A stretch of DNA of 64,000 bases from Bin55 sp965203735 (GTDB taxonomy: Bacteria > Pseudomonadota > Gammaproteobacteria > Pseudomonadales > Azotimanducaceae): NCBI GenBank assembly GCA_965203735.1, contig OZ241909.1, positions 3,609,456 through 3,673,455 of the forward strand, given 5' to 3'. Position 1 is the stretch's first letter. The number at the start of each line of letters is the position of its first letter. Positions 26,427 to 35,578 of this stretch are shown one piece after another. The notes under the pieces are model-generated. The model was given only the letters and a program-made list of their open reading frames with translations. It had not been told where the DNA came from and made no database searches. Position numbers and translations under genes: made by a program.

Positions 26427-27692
26427 TTAGAAGTTGTAATTCAGTTTGAACTTGACGAAACTGTCGCGACGCACTTCGAAGAGAATGTCGTCTTCCTCGA
26501 CGCTGGAGTAGACAAATGCCTCGAATTGAAACGACCAATAATCCGAAATTCGACGCGTCAACTCGCCGTTCAAGATGCGGGCACTTGTGTCGAGAGAGTT
26601 CACGACGCTGAGGAAGAACTCCGTACTCTGTTCGTCGTTGAGGCCAATGCGAATGGCCGTAAGGAAGTCGTTCTCGAAAGCATTTGTGGCCCATTCGCCC
26701 CTTCCGTCGCGAGACCACTCACAAACAAGAGTTAGGTCAATGTTGGATCCCCAAACACCACTGAATGCATATTCGCCGCCAGCGATGAAAGCTCCATAGT
26801 TCTCTTCTTCATAGCGTAGGTCTTGAAGAATTCTTCGGTTCTGAGAGCCAGTTCGATAAATTGCTTCCAACTTCAGTAGCAGTGAGCCCGCTATCGACTG
26901 AATATCTACTCCAATCTGACGAATCAATTCGTAGTACGGTGCAAGAACTAGCCCGGAAGTACTGTAAGCAGGCAAGAGAGAAGGATCCCTGCTCGTTCCG
27001 TCAAACAGACTGAGACCAATGTCGAAAGATCCTATGCTTGTTGTATAGCGACCCGCAAGATCAATGTTCCATTCCTCCGAAGACGATTCGTATGCGGTAA
27101 GGTCCTGGTCAACGATGAAGTCTGAGCGAAAACGCCCCTGTAGGCCGGGAAAGGTACGTTGACGGTGCCAAGTCATTCCAAACAATTCCAGGGCTCCCCA
27201 ATCTCCCGACCATGTCAAGTGAGCCATGAGTTGTCCCATTCTTGTCTTCTCGTTGGGGTGTTCGATGAAGTCGATTTGGTTAACTATGTCCACAAGAGGA
27301 CGGGACTCAACAACACCCCAATAGACCTTGTCAATCCCAAGACGCAGTTCCCACTCGTTGTTTCCCAAACTGCCGTAAAGCAGCAGATAGGCTTCTCGGA
27401 GGTCGAGACGAGTTCGGTTGGAATCACTCGCATCGTAGCGCAGAAACGGTGTAACGGTAAAGCTTCTACCGTGTTCATCCTCAATGTACGCAGTTGCCTC
27501 TGCTGACAAGCCGCTGGCATGTGAGCGTTGACCGGAGTATGCACCATCGTCCCTAAACAGAAGGGATTCCACAGAGAGCGTTCCAAAGATCTCGAGCTGA
27601 TCCCATGTTTCGGCGCGGGCTTGTGATTCAAATCCAAGCGCGGTCAGAACCAAGGTCCCTAAGATGGACAAATAACCAGCTTTCCCAATCAT
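26427..27692 (-). CDS. Outer-membrane beta-barrel protein of the RND cluster
   Basis: About 421 residues from the ATG at 27692. I reject the longer upstream start at 27803 because it would overlap the RND gene, and because this ATG begins a good signal peptide (MIGKAGYLSILGTLVLTALG ... QARA). The mature part is rich in alternating hydrophobic strands and ends in the classical outer-membrane C-terminal signature KFKLNYNF, with a terminal Phe. Repeated patterns such as GGEYAFSGVWGSNIDLTLV fit transmembrane strands of a porin-like barrel. It lies 19 bases after the RND gene. Likely an outer-membrane receiver or conduit for the RND/LolA-like pathway. Ends in TAA. Confidence 0.83.
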   Translation of the reverse strand: MIGKAGYLSILGTLVLTALGFESQARAETWDQLEIFGTLSVESLLFRDDGAYSGQRSHASGLSAEATAYIEDEHGRSFTVTPFLRYDASDSNRTRLDLREAYLLLYGSLGNNEWELRLGIDKVYWGVVESRPLVDIVNQIDFIEHPNEKTRMGQLMAHLTWSGDWGALELFGMTWHRQRTFPGLQGRFRSDFIVDQDLTAYESSSEEWNIDLAGRYTTSIGSFDIGLSLFDGTSRDPSLLPAYSTSGLVLAPYYELIRQIGVDIQSIAGSLLLKLEAIYRTGSQNRRILQDLRYEEENYGAFIAGGEYAFSGVWGSNIDLTLVCEWSRDGRGEWATNAFENDFLTAIRIGLNDEQSTEFFLSVVNSLDTSARILNGELTRRISDYWSFQFEAFVYSSVEEDDILFEVRRDSFVKFKLNYNF

Positions 27693-27711
27693 AGATTCGT
27701 GCTTCAAGAGC

Positions 27712-30042
27712 TCAAGTACTTGATTGTTGCAGTCGCTCTCGAATCTGTTCAGATGTTTCTTTGGTCTTGTCAAGAGCCATGAGTAAAGGTGGCAAGAAAA
27801 CAAAGTCAGCCAGCAGAGCGATGACCACGGTCATTCCCACAAGTATGCCGAGCGCTTGGTTGCTTGTCAGACCTGACGCACCGAATACCATGAACCCCAA
27901 TGCGAACACGACAGTTGTCACAAATAGGGCTCGACCGACAGTCCGAATGGACAGCTGAACCGATTCCGAAGGAAGCATTCCTTCTTTGCGTGCACGTACA
28001 TATTTGGTCATGAGATGGATCGTATCGTCAACAATGATGCCGAACGCAATTGCTGTGACGACAGATGCTGCAACGCCAACCTCCGTGATAAAGTGTCCCC
28101 ACAGTCCCAGTGCCATAGCAGCAGGAATGAAATTTGGTAACAAACTCACGAAGCCCAAACGAAAGCTTCGAAATACCACCAACAGCAGGATCGACACGAT
28201 CGCCATTGCAACGGCCGTTCCAATCAACATGCCGTGGATATTTCGCTGAATCGAGTAGGCACCGACCACTGCTACTCCCGTTGCAGTAGTCTTCAGATCT
28301 GGCGCGTTTTCATCCAACCAGGCCTGAGCTCGTTGATCGATCGCAACTTTCTCTTTTGTGCTCAGACTCTTGAGCACAACCGTCATTCGTGATGCCGACC
28401 GTTCGACATTGATGAGGTTGTTGAGGTCGCGTCCCACGGGTAGTGAGAATTCGTAGAGCAACAGATACTGTGCGGCAAGGTTTGAATCTGTAGGAAGAAC
28501 GTAAAAATCTGGATTATCGGCGTTCAAATTCTCGTTCAACCGTTTGATGATGTCGGAGAGCGCAAATACATGAGCTACTTCTGACTGTTCTCGATACCAA
28601 TCTGCGAACGAGTCGACCTTATTCAGATACTCGACATTTGTAACACCACCTTCCACTCCGGAATCGAGTGAGTACTCGTACGTTTCCACACCAGTAAATC
28701 TCTCGCTGATGAAGTCAGTGGACTTCCGGAATTCAAACCTCTCGGTGAGAAGCTCAAGCCAATTCTCTTGAAGTTGGATTCGCGGAACTCCCGCTATTGC
28801 CACAATAATCACAACTACGGACGACCAGAAGAGCGGTGTCCTATGCAAGACTATAAATCTCCCGATTACATCAAAGAGATCCTTTCTATCACTGCGCACT
28901 TTCGGGCTTCTAATAGGCACGATCGACAAGAACACCGGTAACAAGGTCACGGAGAAAACAAACGCAGCCAATGCGCCGAAGGAAACGATATTTCCCAGGA
29001 CTTGGAAGGGAGGCATCCCAGAGAAGTTCAGGCTCAGAAAGCCAATCGATGTTGTGAGTGATGTAAGGAAAACTGGCCACAGGTTATTCGTTATAGAGAG
29101 TATGGCGGCTTGCTTCCGATCAAGGTTCTGGCGTAACCCGGCAAACATTCCTTCGATGAGGTGAACTGAGTGGGCCACGGTGAGTGCCATCAATACGAAC
29201 ACAGCAGCACCGCTCTCGCCATAAAGCCGCATACCGGTCCAACCGGCAAATCCCATGGCGGATGAGATGACCACGACCAACATAACAACGATAGCAACCG
29301 TACCCCAAAAAGAACGCAACAGGACGATGGCTACTAATAGCATTGTTCCCAGCGCAATGGGAGCTAAGATGCTCATTTCATCGTTTATTGCATCCCGCAT
29401 GGCACGATTGAGAATTAATTCACCTGTCAGGTGGTACTCAATGTTGGGATTGGCTTCTCGCACGTCCGCGGTCATACTGGCGAGATAGTCGGTAACCTCC
29501 AATCTGGCAAGAGGTCGGTCCACATCGGGAAGTGCAACGCTTAGCATGAGCCCTGCAACTCGACCATCGCGGGAAACAAACCGACCAGTGATTTCCTCGG
29601 TAGTGAGCGCAATTGACTCGATTCGGTTTAGGTCTTCGTCGCTCAGTGAACTCGCATCTTCTAGCAGGGGTTCAACAACCAGCTCGTCTTCGAATCCCTC
29701 ACTGTGCGAGTAGTTCGTAATCGAATCGACGCGAGTCACGTAAGGCACCCGCCAGAGTTCGTCAGTTAGCTCTTCAATCGCTATGAGAGTTTCACGATTG
29801 AAAATGGTCCCGTTTTTCGGAGAGACCGCAACAAGCGCTGAATCTGAGAGTGCATAAGTGTTTTCTAGCTGTTCGATCGCGATGATGTGCGGATCATCTT
29901 TTCCAAAGTGATTCCGAACATCGACATCTACTTGAACAAGGTACAGTGTGCCGGCTGCGAGAAGAAGAAATCCACACATCGTAAGTAGAACAGTCAGCCA
30001 TCTGCGGCTCATTACCAACGATGTGTAGGATTCGGGACTCAC
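27712..30042 (-). CDS. RND/MMPL-family transporter
   Basis: A 776-residue inner-membrane exporter of the MMPL/RND superfamily. Two repeats are seen, each with one helix, a large periplasmic loop and five further helices: the first helix near residues 13-35, helices about 225-385, a second lone helix near 407, and helices about 610-760. The motif GIIVDDTIHLMTKY near the second helix bundle is typical of proton-driven RND proteins. It is the first gene of RND-barrel-LolA-like-(P450). Related hopanoid (HpnN) and sterol (BstA) transporters move polycyclic lipids toward the outer membrane; a similar job is likely here from context. Confidence 0.88.
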   Translation of the reverse strand: MSPESYTSLVMSRRWLTVLLTMCGFLLLAAGTLYLVQVDVDVRNHFGKDDPHIIAIEQLENTYALSDSALVAVSPKNGTIFNRETLIAIEELTDELWRVPYVTRVDSITNYSHSEGFEDELVVEPLLEDASSLSDEDLNRIESIALTTEEITGRFVSRDGRVAGLMLSVALPDVDRPLARLEVTDYLASMTADVREANPNIEYHLTGELILNRAMRDAINDEMSILAPIALGTMLLVAIVLLRSFWGTVAIVVMLVVVISSAMGFAGWTGMRLYGESGAAVFVLMALTVAHSVHLIEGMFAGLRQNLDRKQAAILSITNNLWPVFLTSLTTSIGFLSLNFSGMPPFQVLGNIVSFGALAAFVFSVTLLPVFLSIVPIRSPKVRSDRKDLFDVIGRFIVLHRTPLFWSSVVVIIVAIAGVPRIQLQENWLELLTERFEFRKSTDFISERFTGVETYEYSLDSGVEGGVTNVEYLNKVDSFADWYREQSEVAHVFALSDIIKRLNENLNADNPDFYVLPTDSNLAAQYLLLYEFSLPVGRDLNNLINVERSASRMTVVLKSLSTKEKVAIDQRAQAWLDENAPDLKTTATGVAVVGAYSIQRNIHGMLIGTAVAMAIVSILLLVVFRSFRLGFVSLLPNFIPAAMALGLWGHFITEVGVAASVVTAIAFGIIVDDTIHLMTKYVRARKEGMLPSESVQLSIRTVGRALFVTTVVFALGFMVFGASGLTSNQALGILVGMTVVIALLADFVFLPPLLMALDKTKETSEQIRERLQQSST

Positions 30043-30741
30043 AGTGTTCTTAACGTACTAGGCAGATTGCTAGAATCGAGTTTATCACTTTGCTTGACTA
30101 TACGTTGGAACAACAGCGTCTTCCAGATCGAGTCATGCTGCACCAAGTGCGAGGAGATCAGGAAGGACTCTGAGAACGCTAACGGTGGATTCTGGGACAA
30201 AGTGACTCGGCGCATCCCGAGGTTTGATCGAACCGGTCTTGAGTTGGCGAACAATCCGTTTCAACCCCCATCCGCAGAACATCCTCAGGAGGAACGAGAT
30301 GAAGCCGATTGCGAGCGCTTCGAAGCGAAATGATCTACTCTACCTTAACGCCGTTTCATATTTCCGTCCATCGGTAGTTGGGCATACTTACCGTTTCACA
30401 TCCGTTGTGACGAAATAAATCCAAGTAATCTCTTTTCTTCACCAGGACATACGTGAGCTACCAGCACAAATCTTCTTGTACACCCTTGCAAGATCATTCT
30501 TGGAAGTCTGCATCTTTAGATTCCGTGATGTGAATCTCGGAGTTGCACTTGTTAGACAGTCTTTTCCCATTGGAACGTGTGCGATGCGGAACAACCGTAC
30601 GCAGCAGTTTGGTGGTTCGTCGTAAAACCAGCAAAATGTGAAGATTCGGATTGACAAACAGTGTTACGTTTTGATGAAATCTCGAAGTGATAGATTTGAA
30701 TTGGTTCAATCGAGAAACACACTGAATTCTCTCTCCTACTC
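30043..30741. other. Divergent intergenic region between RND and second Rieske gene
   Basis: About 700 bases with only doubtful frames, for example a Cys-containing 88-residue rightward frame at 30067-30333 with no recognisable domain. It should contain the promoters of the leftward RND unit and the rightward Rieske gene; I could not identify them confidently. Confidence 0.35.
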
Positions 30742-31779
30742 ATGAAGTCCGCCGCAGTTGATCGTTTCCCGTTCTCGCCTTTTCCAATTGGGTGGTATTG
30801 GGTAGATTTCAGTAAGAATGTCAAGAGCGGAAAGCTGTATTCCAAACAGTGGTTAGGACAGAACGTCGTCTTTTGGCGCGATTCCAACGACAAGGTTTGT
30901 GTTGCAGATTCGACTTGCCCCCATCTAGGGGCGAACCTGTCGCCGAATAGAGGTGGCCGTCTAAGAGAAGGTTTCCTAGTATGTCCGTTTCACGGATTTT
31001 GCTACGACTCGAGTGGAACCTGCGTGAAGACACCATCAGGTCCTCCCACGCAAACACTCTCCTTAAACACTTATTCCGTACGCGAAACCGGCGGCGTGAT
31101 CTATAGTTGGTGGCATCCTGACAAGTCTAACCCCCAATGGGAAATTCCCGATTTCGATAAAGGAAATTGGTCCAGCCTCGTTCACGACTCTCGCGTAATA
31201 CACACCCACCCACAAGAGACCGCTGAGAACGGAGTTGACCTTACTCATCTTCCATACGTTCACGGGTATTCCAAAGTAGAGAGTCTAGGCCCATTGGAGG
31301 TCGAAGGACCGCTTCTTCAAAATCGGTTCACGTTGACTCGTCTACTCGGACCGTCGCGGAATCTTAGTGTGACGCTAAATGTATCTGCTGTCGTGTCAAT
31401 GTGGGGTTTGGGTGTTTCAACCATTGAACCTACTATGGAAGAAGCAGGTCTCTATATCCGGCAACTAGCACTCTGCACACCCATCGACGGTTCGCGAGTG
31501 AACTTTGTTATGGCAATGCAGATGAAAGACATAGAACGCCCCAACGCTTTGGCACCGGGACTGGGTTTGGTACCAAAGCGAGCATTAAATGCTGGGTTAC
31601 TGAGAATATTCTTCAACGTCTACCGCAAAGACATCTCTCAAGACTTTGAAATTTGGGAGAACAAGAAGTATCTCATCTACCCAAGGGTTAGTCCGGAAGA
31701 GAGACCGATCGTTCGATTTCGCCGATATTGTCAGCAGTTCTACGTAGACTCAGACAAGGTTCAAGGACCTACACCCTAG
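30742..31779 (+). CDS. Rieske [2Fe-2S] oxygenase, KshA/Neverland-like (2)
   Basis: A 345-residue paralogue of the Rieske enzyme at 20367. The Rieske ligands are Cys59/His61 (CPHLGA) and Cys81/His84 (CPFHGF). The mononuclear iron site DLTHLPYVH gives Asp166, His169 and His174. The overall order and the FPIGWYWVDFSKNVKSGKL opening match the first copy, yet the C-terminal substrate pocket region differs, so the two may act at different positions of one scaffold. It stands alone on the rightward strand, divergent from the RND unit. Ends in TAG. Steroid-type substrate is inferred from family and neighbours. Confidence 0.85.
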   Translation: MKSAAVDRFPFSPFPIGWYWVDFSKNVKSGKLYSKQWLGQNVVFWRDSNDKVCVADSTCPHLGANLSPNRGGRLREGFLVCPFHGFCYDSSGTCVKTPSGPPTQTLSLNTYSVRETGGVIYSWWHPDKSNPQWEIPDFDKGNWSSLVHDSRVIHTHPQETAENGVDLTHLPYVHGYSKVESLGPLEVEGPLLQNRFTLTRLLGPSRNLSVTLNVSAVVSMWGLGVSTIEPTMEEAGLYIRQLALCTPIDGSRVNFVMAMQMKDIERPNALAPGLGLVPKRALNAGLLRIFFNVYRKDISQDFEIWENKKYLIYPRVSPEERPIVRFRRYCQQFYVDSDKVQGPTP

Positions 31780-32188
31780 CGTACATCTATCACGTCAGTT
31801 CAACTGACCCCCATATTGAGCTAGAGAGTACTGTCTAATACCCGCTAGGCACTGCTTGCTGTTTTCGACTGATTGAACCGACCAAGAACCACACAACGAC
31901 GGCACCCACAAAGACCGTAACCGTTCGAATTCTGTCCTTGTTCATCCAAGATCCTCATGAAAGCAGGATCGAGAGCGCTCCCAGCATGGAGGGCATGCCT
32001 AGTGCTCCTATTAGTGACGCTACTGTTAGGTTTTCTCATGGCATCCTAGAAAGTTCTTAATTGGAATATGGAACGCGCTTTTCGGTTCGAACTTGTACTC
32101 ATTCGAATAAGTGTCAGGAACTCATTACATTGTTCTTTAAGTACACTTTGAAGCCCGTGCCAAGGGTCAGAGCAATACCGAAGAGTCG
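31780..32188. other. Region between Rieske (2) and the Baeyer-Villiger gene
   Basis: About 410 bases. The only item of note is a 36-codon leftward frame with a membrane segment, listed separately. No clear terminator or promoter is recognised. Confidence 0.3.
31835..31945 (-). CDS. Possible 36-residue single-pass membrane peptide
   Basis: ATG at 31945 is preceded by GAGGA at a good distance. The peptide opens with a basic MNKDRIR, has one hydrophobic helix (VTVFVGAVVVWFLVG), then a basic tail ISRKQQAVPSGY, and stops at TAG. This charge and helix layout is typical of small inner-membrane proteins. There is no known homologue that I recognise, and a chance frame of this size is possible. Confidence 0.35.
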   Translation of the reverse strand: MNKDRIRTVTVFVGAVVVWFLVGSISRKQQAVPSGY

Positions 32189-34141
32189 ATGAAGCCAAAC
32201 CAAATTCTTCGATCTGCAAGCAATGAGCAAATTCGCGCTTGTCTCGAACACGCCCACGTTCCTGCGCTCTTGTGCGTTCTGGTTCACTTGACAGGGGACA
32301 TCGACTTGCTGCGCGGGGAGATTCGACCGCATGTCGTGCCTATGGGCAATCCCAATCAATCAATTTCCGAAGAGGCCAAGTCGAAGATAGTCGACGTTGC
32401 CCTCGATGTGATCGCTAGGTATCGAGATGGAGAAGTCACTGGTCAATCGTTCGATTCGCAATTTATTCCCGAAATGACAAACTTCATTACTGGGGAAAAG
32501 CTGTCAGACGAGTACTCAGAATTCGCACTCGCCGAACTTGCAATCAACGGAACGGGAGCGTACGAAGTTGAAGGCTTTTCATCGATTCCTCAAGTTACGC
32601 GGGATCGGTTCAAGGTTGCGATTGTCGGAGCTGGCATGTCGGGGATTCTCGCTGCAATTCGACTGAAGCAAGCGGGTATTCCATTTGTCGTGCTTGAGAA
32701 GAATGCGGATGTTGGAGGAACTTGGTTTGAAAACCGGTATCCGGGTTGTCGAGTCGACAGTCCAAACCACGTCTACTCCTACTCCTTCGCGCCTAAGGAT
32801 TGGCCCCAGCACTTCTCGGATCAATCAGTTCTTCTAGATTACTTCCGGAACGTGACTGAAGAGTACGATCTTAGAGCACGAATACGATTCAAGACCGAAG
32901 TCACGGAAATGCACTATTGCAACGATACGGCTCGATGGACATTGAATCTCGATTCTGAAACAGGATCGGATCAAGTATCGGCAAACGCTGTCATCGTCGC
33001 TGTAGGACAGTTGAATCGGCCAAAGATGCCGGACATTACGGGACAAGAACACTTTCATGGTCCCAGCTTTCACTCAGCTCGATGGGATCGATCTGTAGAT
33101 CTGACAGGCAAACGAGTGGCAATCATTGGAACCGGTGCTTCCGCGTTCCAATTTACGCCACATGTTGTTAAGCAATCCAAGTCTGTTGATGTCTACCTTA
33201 GAACTCCGCCTTGGGTTGCCATCAATCCCCTATATCAGGCATACATCAGTGATCAACAGCACTGGTTGCTGAACAACATTCCTTTCTATGCAACTTGGTT
33301 TCGGTTTTCCATGTTTTGGACATCGGGCGAAGGACTTCTGTCGATGGCTCGCTGCGACCCTTCCTGGGATCGAAGCCAAAACTCGATCAGTGAACCTAAC
33401 GACAGGTTACGTCAAATGCTGACTCATGGAATTGAGACGCAACTGAAAGAGCGACCCGACTTGATCGACAAACTCATTCCTAACTACCCGCCGGCCGCCA
33501 AACGCATGCTTATCGACGATGGCGATTGGTATCGTGCGCTTAAGAAATCCAATGTCAGAGTCATCGAAACGAAGATTGAGTCAATTACAGAATCGGGAGT
33601 TCAACTTGCGGACGGATCAACGGCCGACTACGACGTCATTTTGTACGGAACGGGATTTCAGGCAAACCAGATTCTCTATCCCATGAAAATCTACGGAGTA
33701 GGCGGCAAAGAGTTGCGCGAACGTTGGGGCGATGATCCCCGAGCCTATCTTGGCATAACAATGCCTAACTATCCGAACATGTACACGCTGTACGGTCCGA
33801 ACACCAACATTGTGGTCAATAGCAGCATCATTTTCTTTTCTGAATGCGAAATGCTCTACATCATGCAGAGCATTCGCCACCTTCTCAGCAACAACTATGC
33901 TTCGATGGACTGCGACCCTGAATTTCACGATTCGTACAACGAACGAATCGATCGTGAAAATCTTGAAATGGCGTGGGGGGCTTCAAGCGTCAACACCTGG
34001 TACAAGAACGCACACGGCCGAGTGACGCAGTGCTGGCCCGGAACGCTAGTCGAATTCTGGAAACAATGCAGAGACTTCGATCCCCGAGCCTATCGATGGA
34101 GCCAGTCGCCCAAGTCAGCCACCAAACAACCGATCACTTGA
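32189..34141 (+). CDS. Baeyer-Villiger monooxygenase (HAPMO-like, extended N-terminus)
   Basis: A 650-residue FAD- and NADPH-dependent type I Baeyer-Villiger monooxygenase, turning ketones into esters or lactones. The FAD Rossmann motif GAGMSG is at 147-152, followed by GGTWFENRYPGCRVDSPNH. The family fingerprint FHGPSFHSARWD lies near residue 290, and the NADPH motif IGTGASAFQ near 314. A helical N-terminal extension of about 140 residues, with LTGD early on, is like that of 4-hydroxyacetophenone monooxygenase-type enzymes and some steroid-acting members. Set in a cluster with steroid-type Rieske oxygenases, so a ketosteroid-like substrate is a reasonable guess only. Confidence 0.9.
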   Translation: MKPNQILRSASNEQIRACLEHAHVPALLCVLVHLTGDIDLLRGEIRPHVVPMGNPNQSISEEAKSKIVDVALDVIARYRDGEVTGQSFDSQFIPEMTNFITGEKLSDEYSEFALAELAINGTGAYEVEGFSSIPQVTRDRFKVAIVGAGMSGILAAIRLKQAGIPFVVLEKNADVGGTWFENRYPGCRVDSPNHVYSYSFAPKDWPQHFSDQSVLLDYFRNVTEEYDLRARIRFKTEVTEMHYCNDTARWTLNLDSETGSDQVSANAVIVAVGQLNRPKMPDITGQEHFHGPSFHSARWDRSVDLTGKRVAIIGTGASAFQFTPHVVKQSKSVDVYLRTPPWVAINPLYQAYISDQQHWLLNNIPFYATWFRFSMFWTSGEGLLSMARCDPSWDRSQNSISEPNDRLRQMLTHGIETQLKERPDLIDKLIPNYPPAAKRMLIDDGDWYRALKKSNVRVIETKIESITESGVQLADGSTADYDVILYGTGFQANQILYPMKIYGVGGKELRERWGDDPRAYLGITMPNYPNMYTLYGPNTNIVVNSSIIFFSECEMLYIMQSIRHLLSNNYASMDCDPEFHDSYNERIDRENLEMAWGASSVNTWYKNAHGRVTQCWPGTLVEFWKQCRDFDPRAYRWSQSPKSATKQPIT

Positions 34142-34408
34142 ATGTCTACTATGCTTGTCATTCGAAAGCGACGTGCATCTGTCTGCAATCTCCAATCCTT
34201 CGAATTGGCTAAGTACCATAGTGGGCTATTGAACGTCGTAGCTGCGAATGCGTTGGTAGCTCGGGCTTGAACTACTTTGGCCAAACCACCAGAAACTTGG
34301 TAATTGCACAGTGTTCATTTCGATGGTTCTCTACAAAAGAGGCTAGACACCATCGACTAACCCGGATTCTCGGCAATCGAAGAGAAGAGTCTCGATAGAG
34401 GTATATGC

Positions 34409-35437
34409 GTGGGTAAATTCTTGAAAGAACTAAAGGAAGCGTTTCGAGAGGGAGAGGTCCACCGTCGCATGAGAGACTTCGAGGATTCGAGTAACCAATC
34501 GATATCTCAGTCCAGCGACTCGAATATGCATGACCACGCCCAAACCGTAGATCGCTACTACGACGTAAGTACCGGAATCATGGTATTGGGGTGGGGAGAA
34601 TCTTTGCATTTCGCTCCTTTGACGCCACACGAAACCTTGGAAGAATCCAAAGTCCGACATCAGCGACTAATGATTTCAAAGTTAGAGCTGCAAGAGGACA
34701 TGTATGTTGCGGATATTGGGTGCGGGATCGGTGGTCCCATGCGTCGTGTCTTGCAGGAGAGCGGAGTTCGGATGGTTGGTATCAACATTAATGAACTTCA
34801 GCTGGAGAGAGCCAAGAGGTTAATAACGGAAGCTGGGCTCGAAGACAAAGTAGACTTCCAGCAGTGCAGTTTCATGGACATGAGCCACATCAACGACAGA
34901 ACTTTCGATCGAGGCTATGCAATCGAATCAACGTGTCACGCACCGGATAGACTTCAAGCTTACAAGGAGATATTTCGAGTCTTAAAACCTGGTGCACTAT
35001 TCTGGGGACAGGAGATGTGCATGACCGATAGCTTCGACCCCAAGGACACCCAACACAATGCAATCAAACGTGATCTCATGAAAGGTATTGCACTTAAGGA
35101 CATCGTGTCTTTTGAAGAAGTCAATCGAAGCCTTGAATCTGCGGGATTCGAAGTTATCGAGGGTATGGATCGTGACCAACAGGAAGAGCCATCCACACCG
35201 TGGTATCAACCCATGCAGAATCGCCAAGGGACACTTGGAAGCTTCTTGCGAAGAGTGCCTTTAGGTCGAAAGGCAATCTTTGCGGGATTAAGACTTGCTG
35301 AGGTATTCAAGCAGTTTCCGAGGGGCTCAGCGGAGGTCGTCCGATTTCTCGACGAAACCGCAGAAGCATATGTCGCTGGCGGTGAGAGCGGTATTTTTAC
35401 GCCTCTGTACTGCTTTCTAGCACGCAAACCACAGTAG
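34409..35437 (+). CDS. Sterol 24-C-methyltransferase-like protein (intact copy)
   Basis: A 342-residue SAM-dependent methyltransferase with all four sterol methyltransferase signatures: region I VLGWGESLHFAPL (about 59-71), the SAM site DIGCGIGGP (102-110), region III YAIESTCHAPD (170-180) and region IV QEMCMTD (201-207). The C-terminal part (AEVVRFLDETAEAYVAGG) matches the SMT C-terminal domain. I start at GTG 34409, which has a GAGG-type ribosome site seven bases upstream; ATG alternatives at codons 21 and 40 would trim a variable N-terminus. These enzymes add methyl groups to the sterol side chain at C-24. Substrate is inferred from family. Ends in TAG. Confidence 0.9.
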   Translation: MGKFLKELKEAFREGEVHRRMRDFEDSSNQSISQSSDSNMHDHAQTVDRYYDVSTGIMVLGWGESLHFAPLTPHETLEESKVRHQRLMISKLELQEDMYVADIGCGIGGPMRRVLQESGVRMVGININELQLERAKRLITEAGLEDKVDFQQCSFMDMSHINDRTFDRGYAIESTCHAPDRLQAYKEIFRVLKPGALFWGQEMCMTDSFDPKDTQHNAIKRDLMKGIALKDIVSFEEVNRSLESAGFEVIEGMDRDQQEEPSTPWYQPMQNRQGTLGSFLRRVPLGRKAIFAGLRLAEVFKQFPRGSAEVVRFLDETAEAYVAGGESGIFTPLYCFLARKPQ

Positions 35438-35578
35438 CTTCGGGCGAAGTTGGATTTACAGAAGAACTATCAGATCGGGCGCACTGGATTCAGTTGTGAA
35501 AAGCCTCGTATTACCGCAAGACCCGGTCAGGCTACGAGTGGAACCACACCTCTGCCAAAGGCTTCAATTTGTCCCCAG

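Noticed and set aside
30067..30333. An 88-residue frame with a Cys-rich segment between the RND and Rieske genes
   Set aside because: No recognisable domain and competing frames of similar length in the same stretch.
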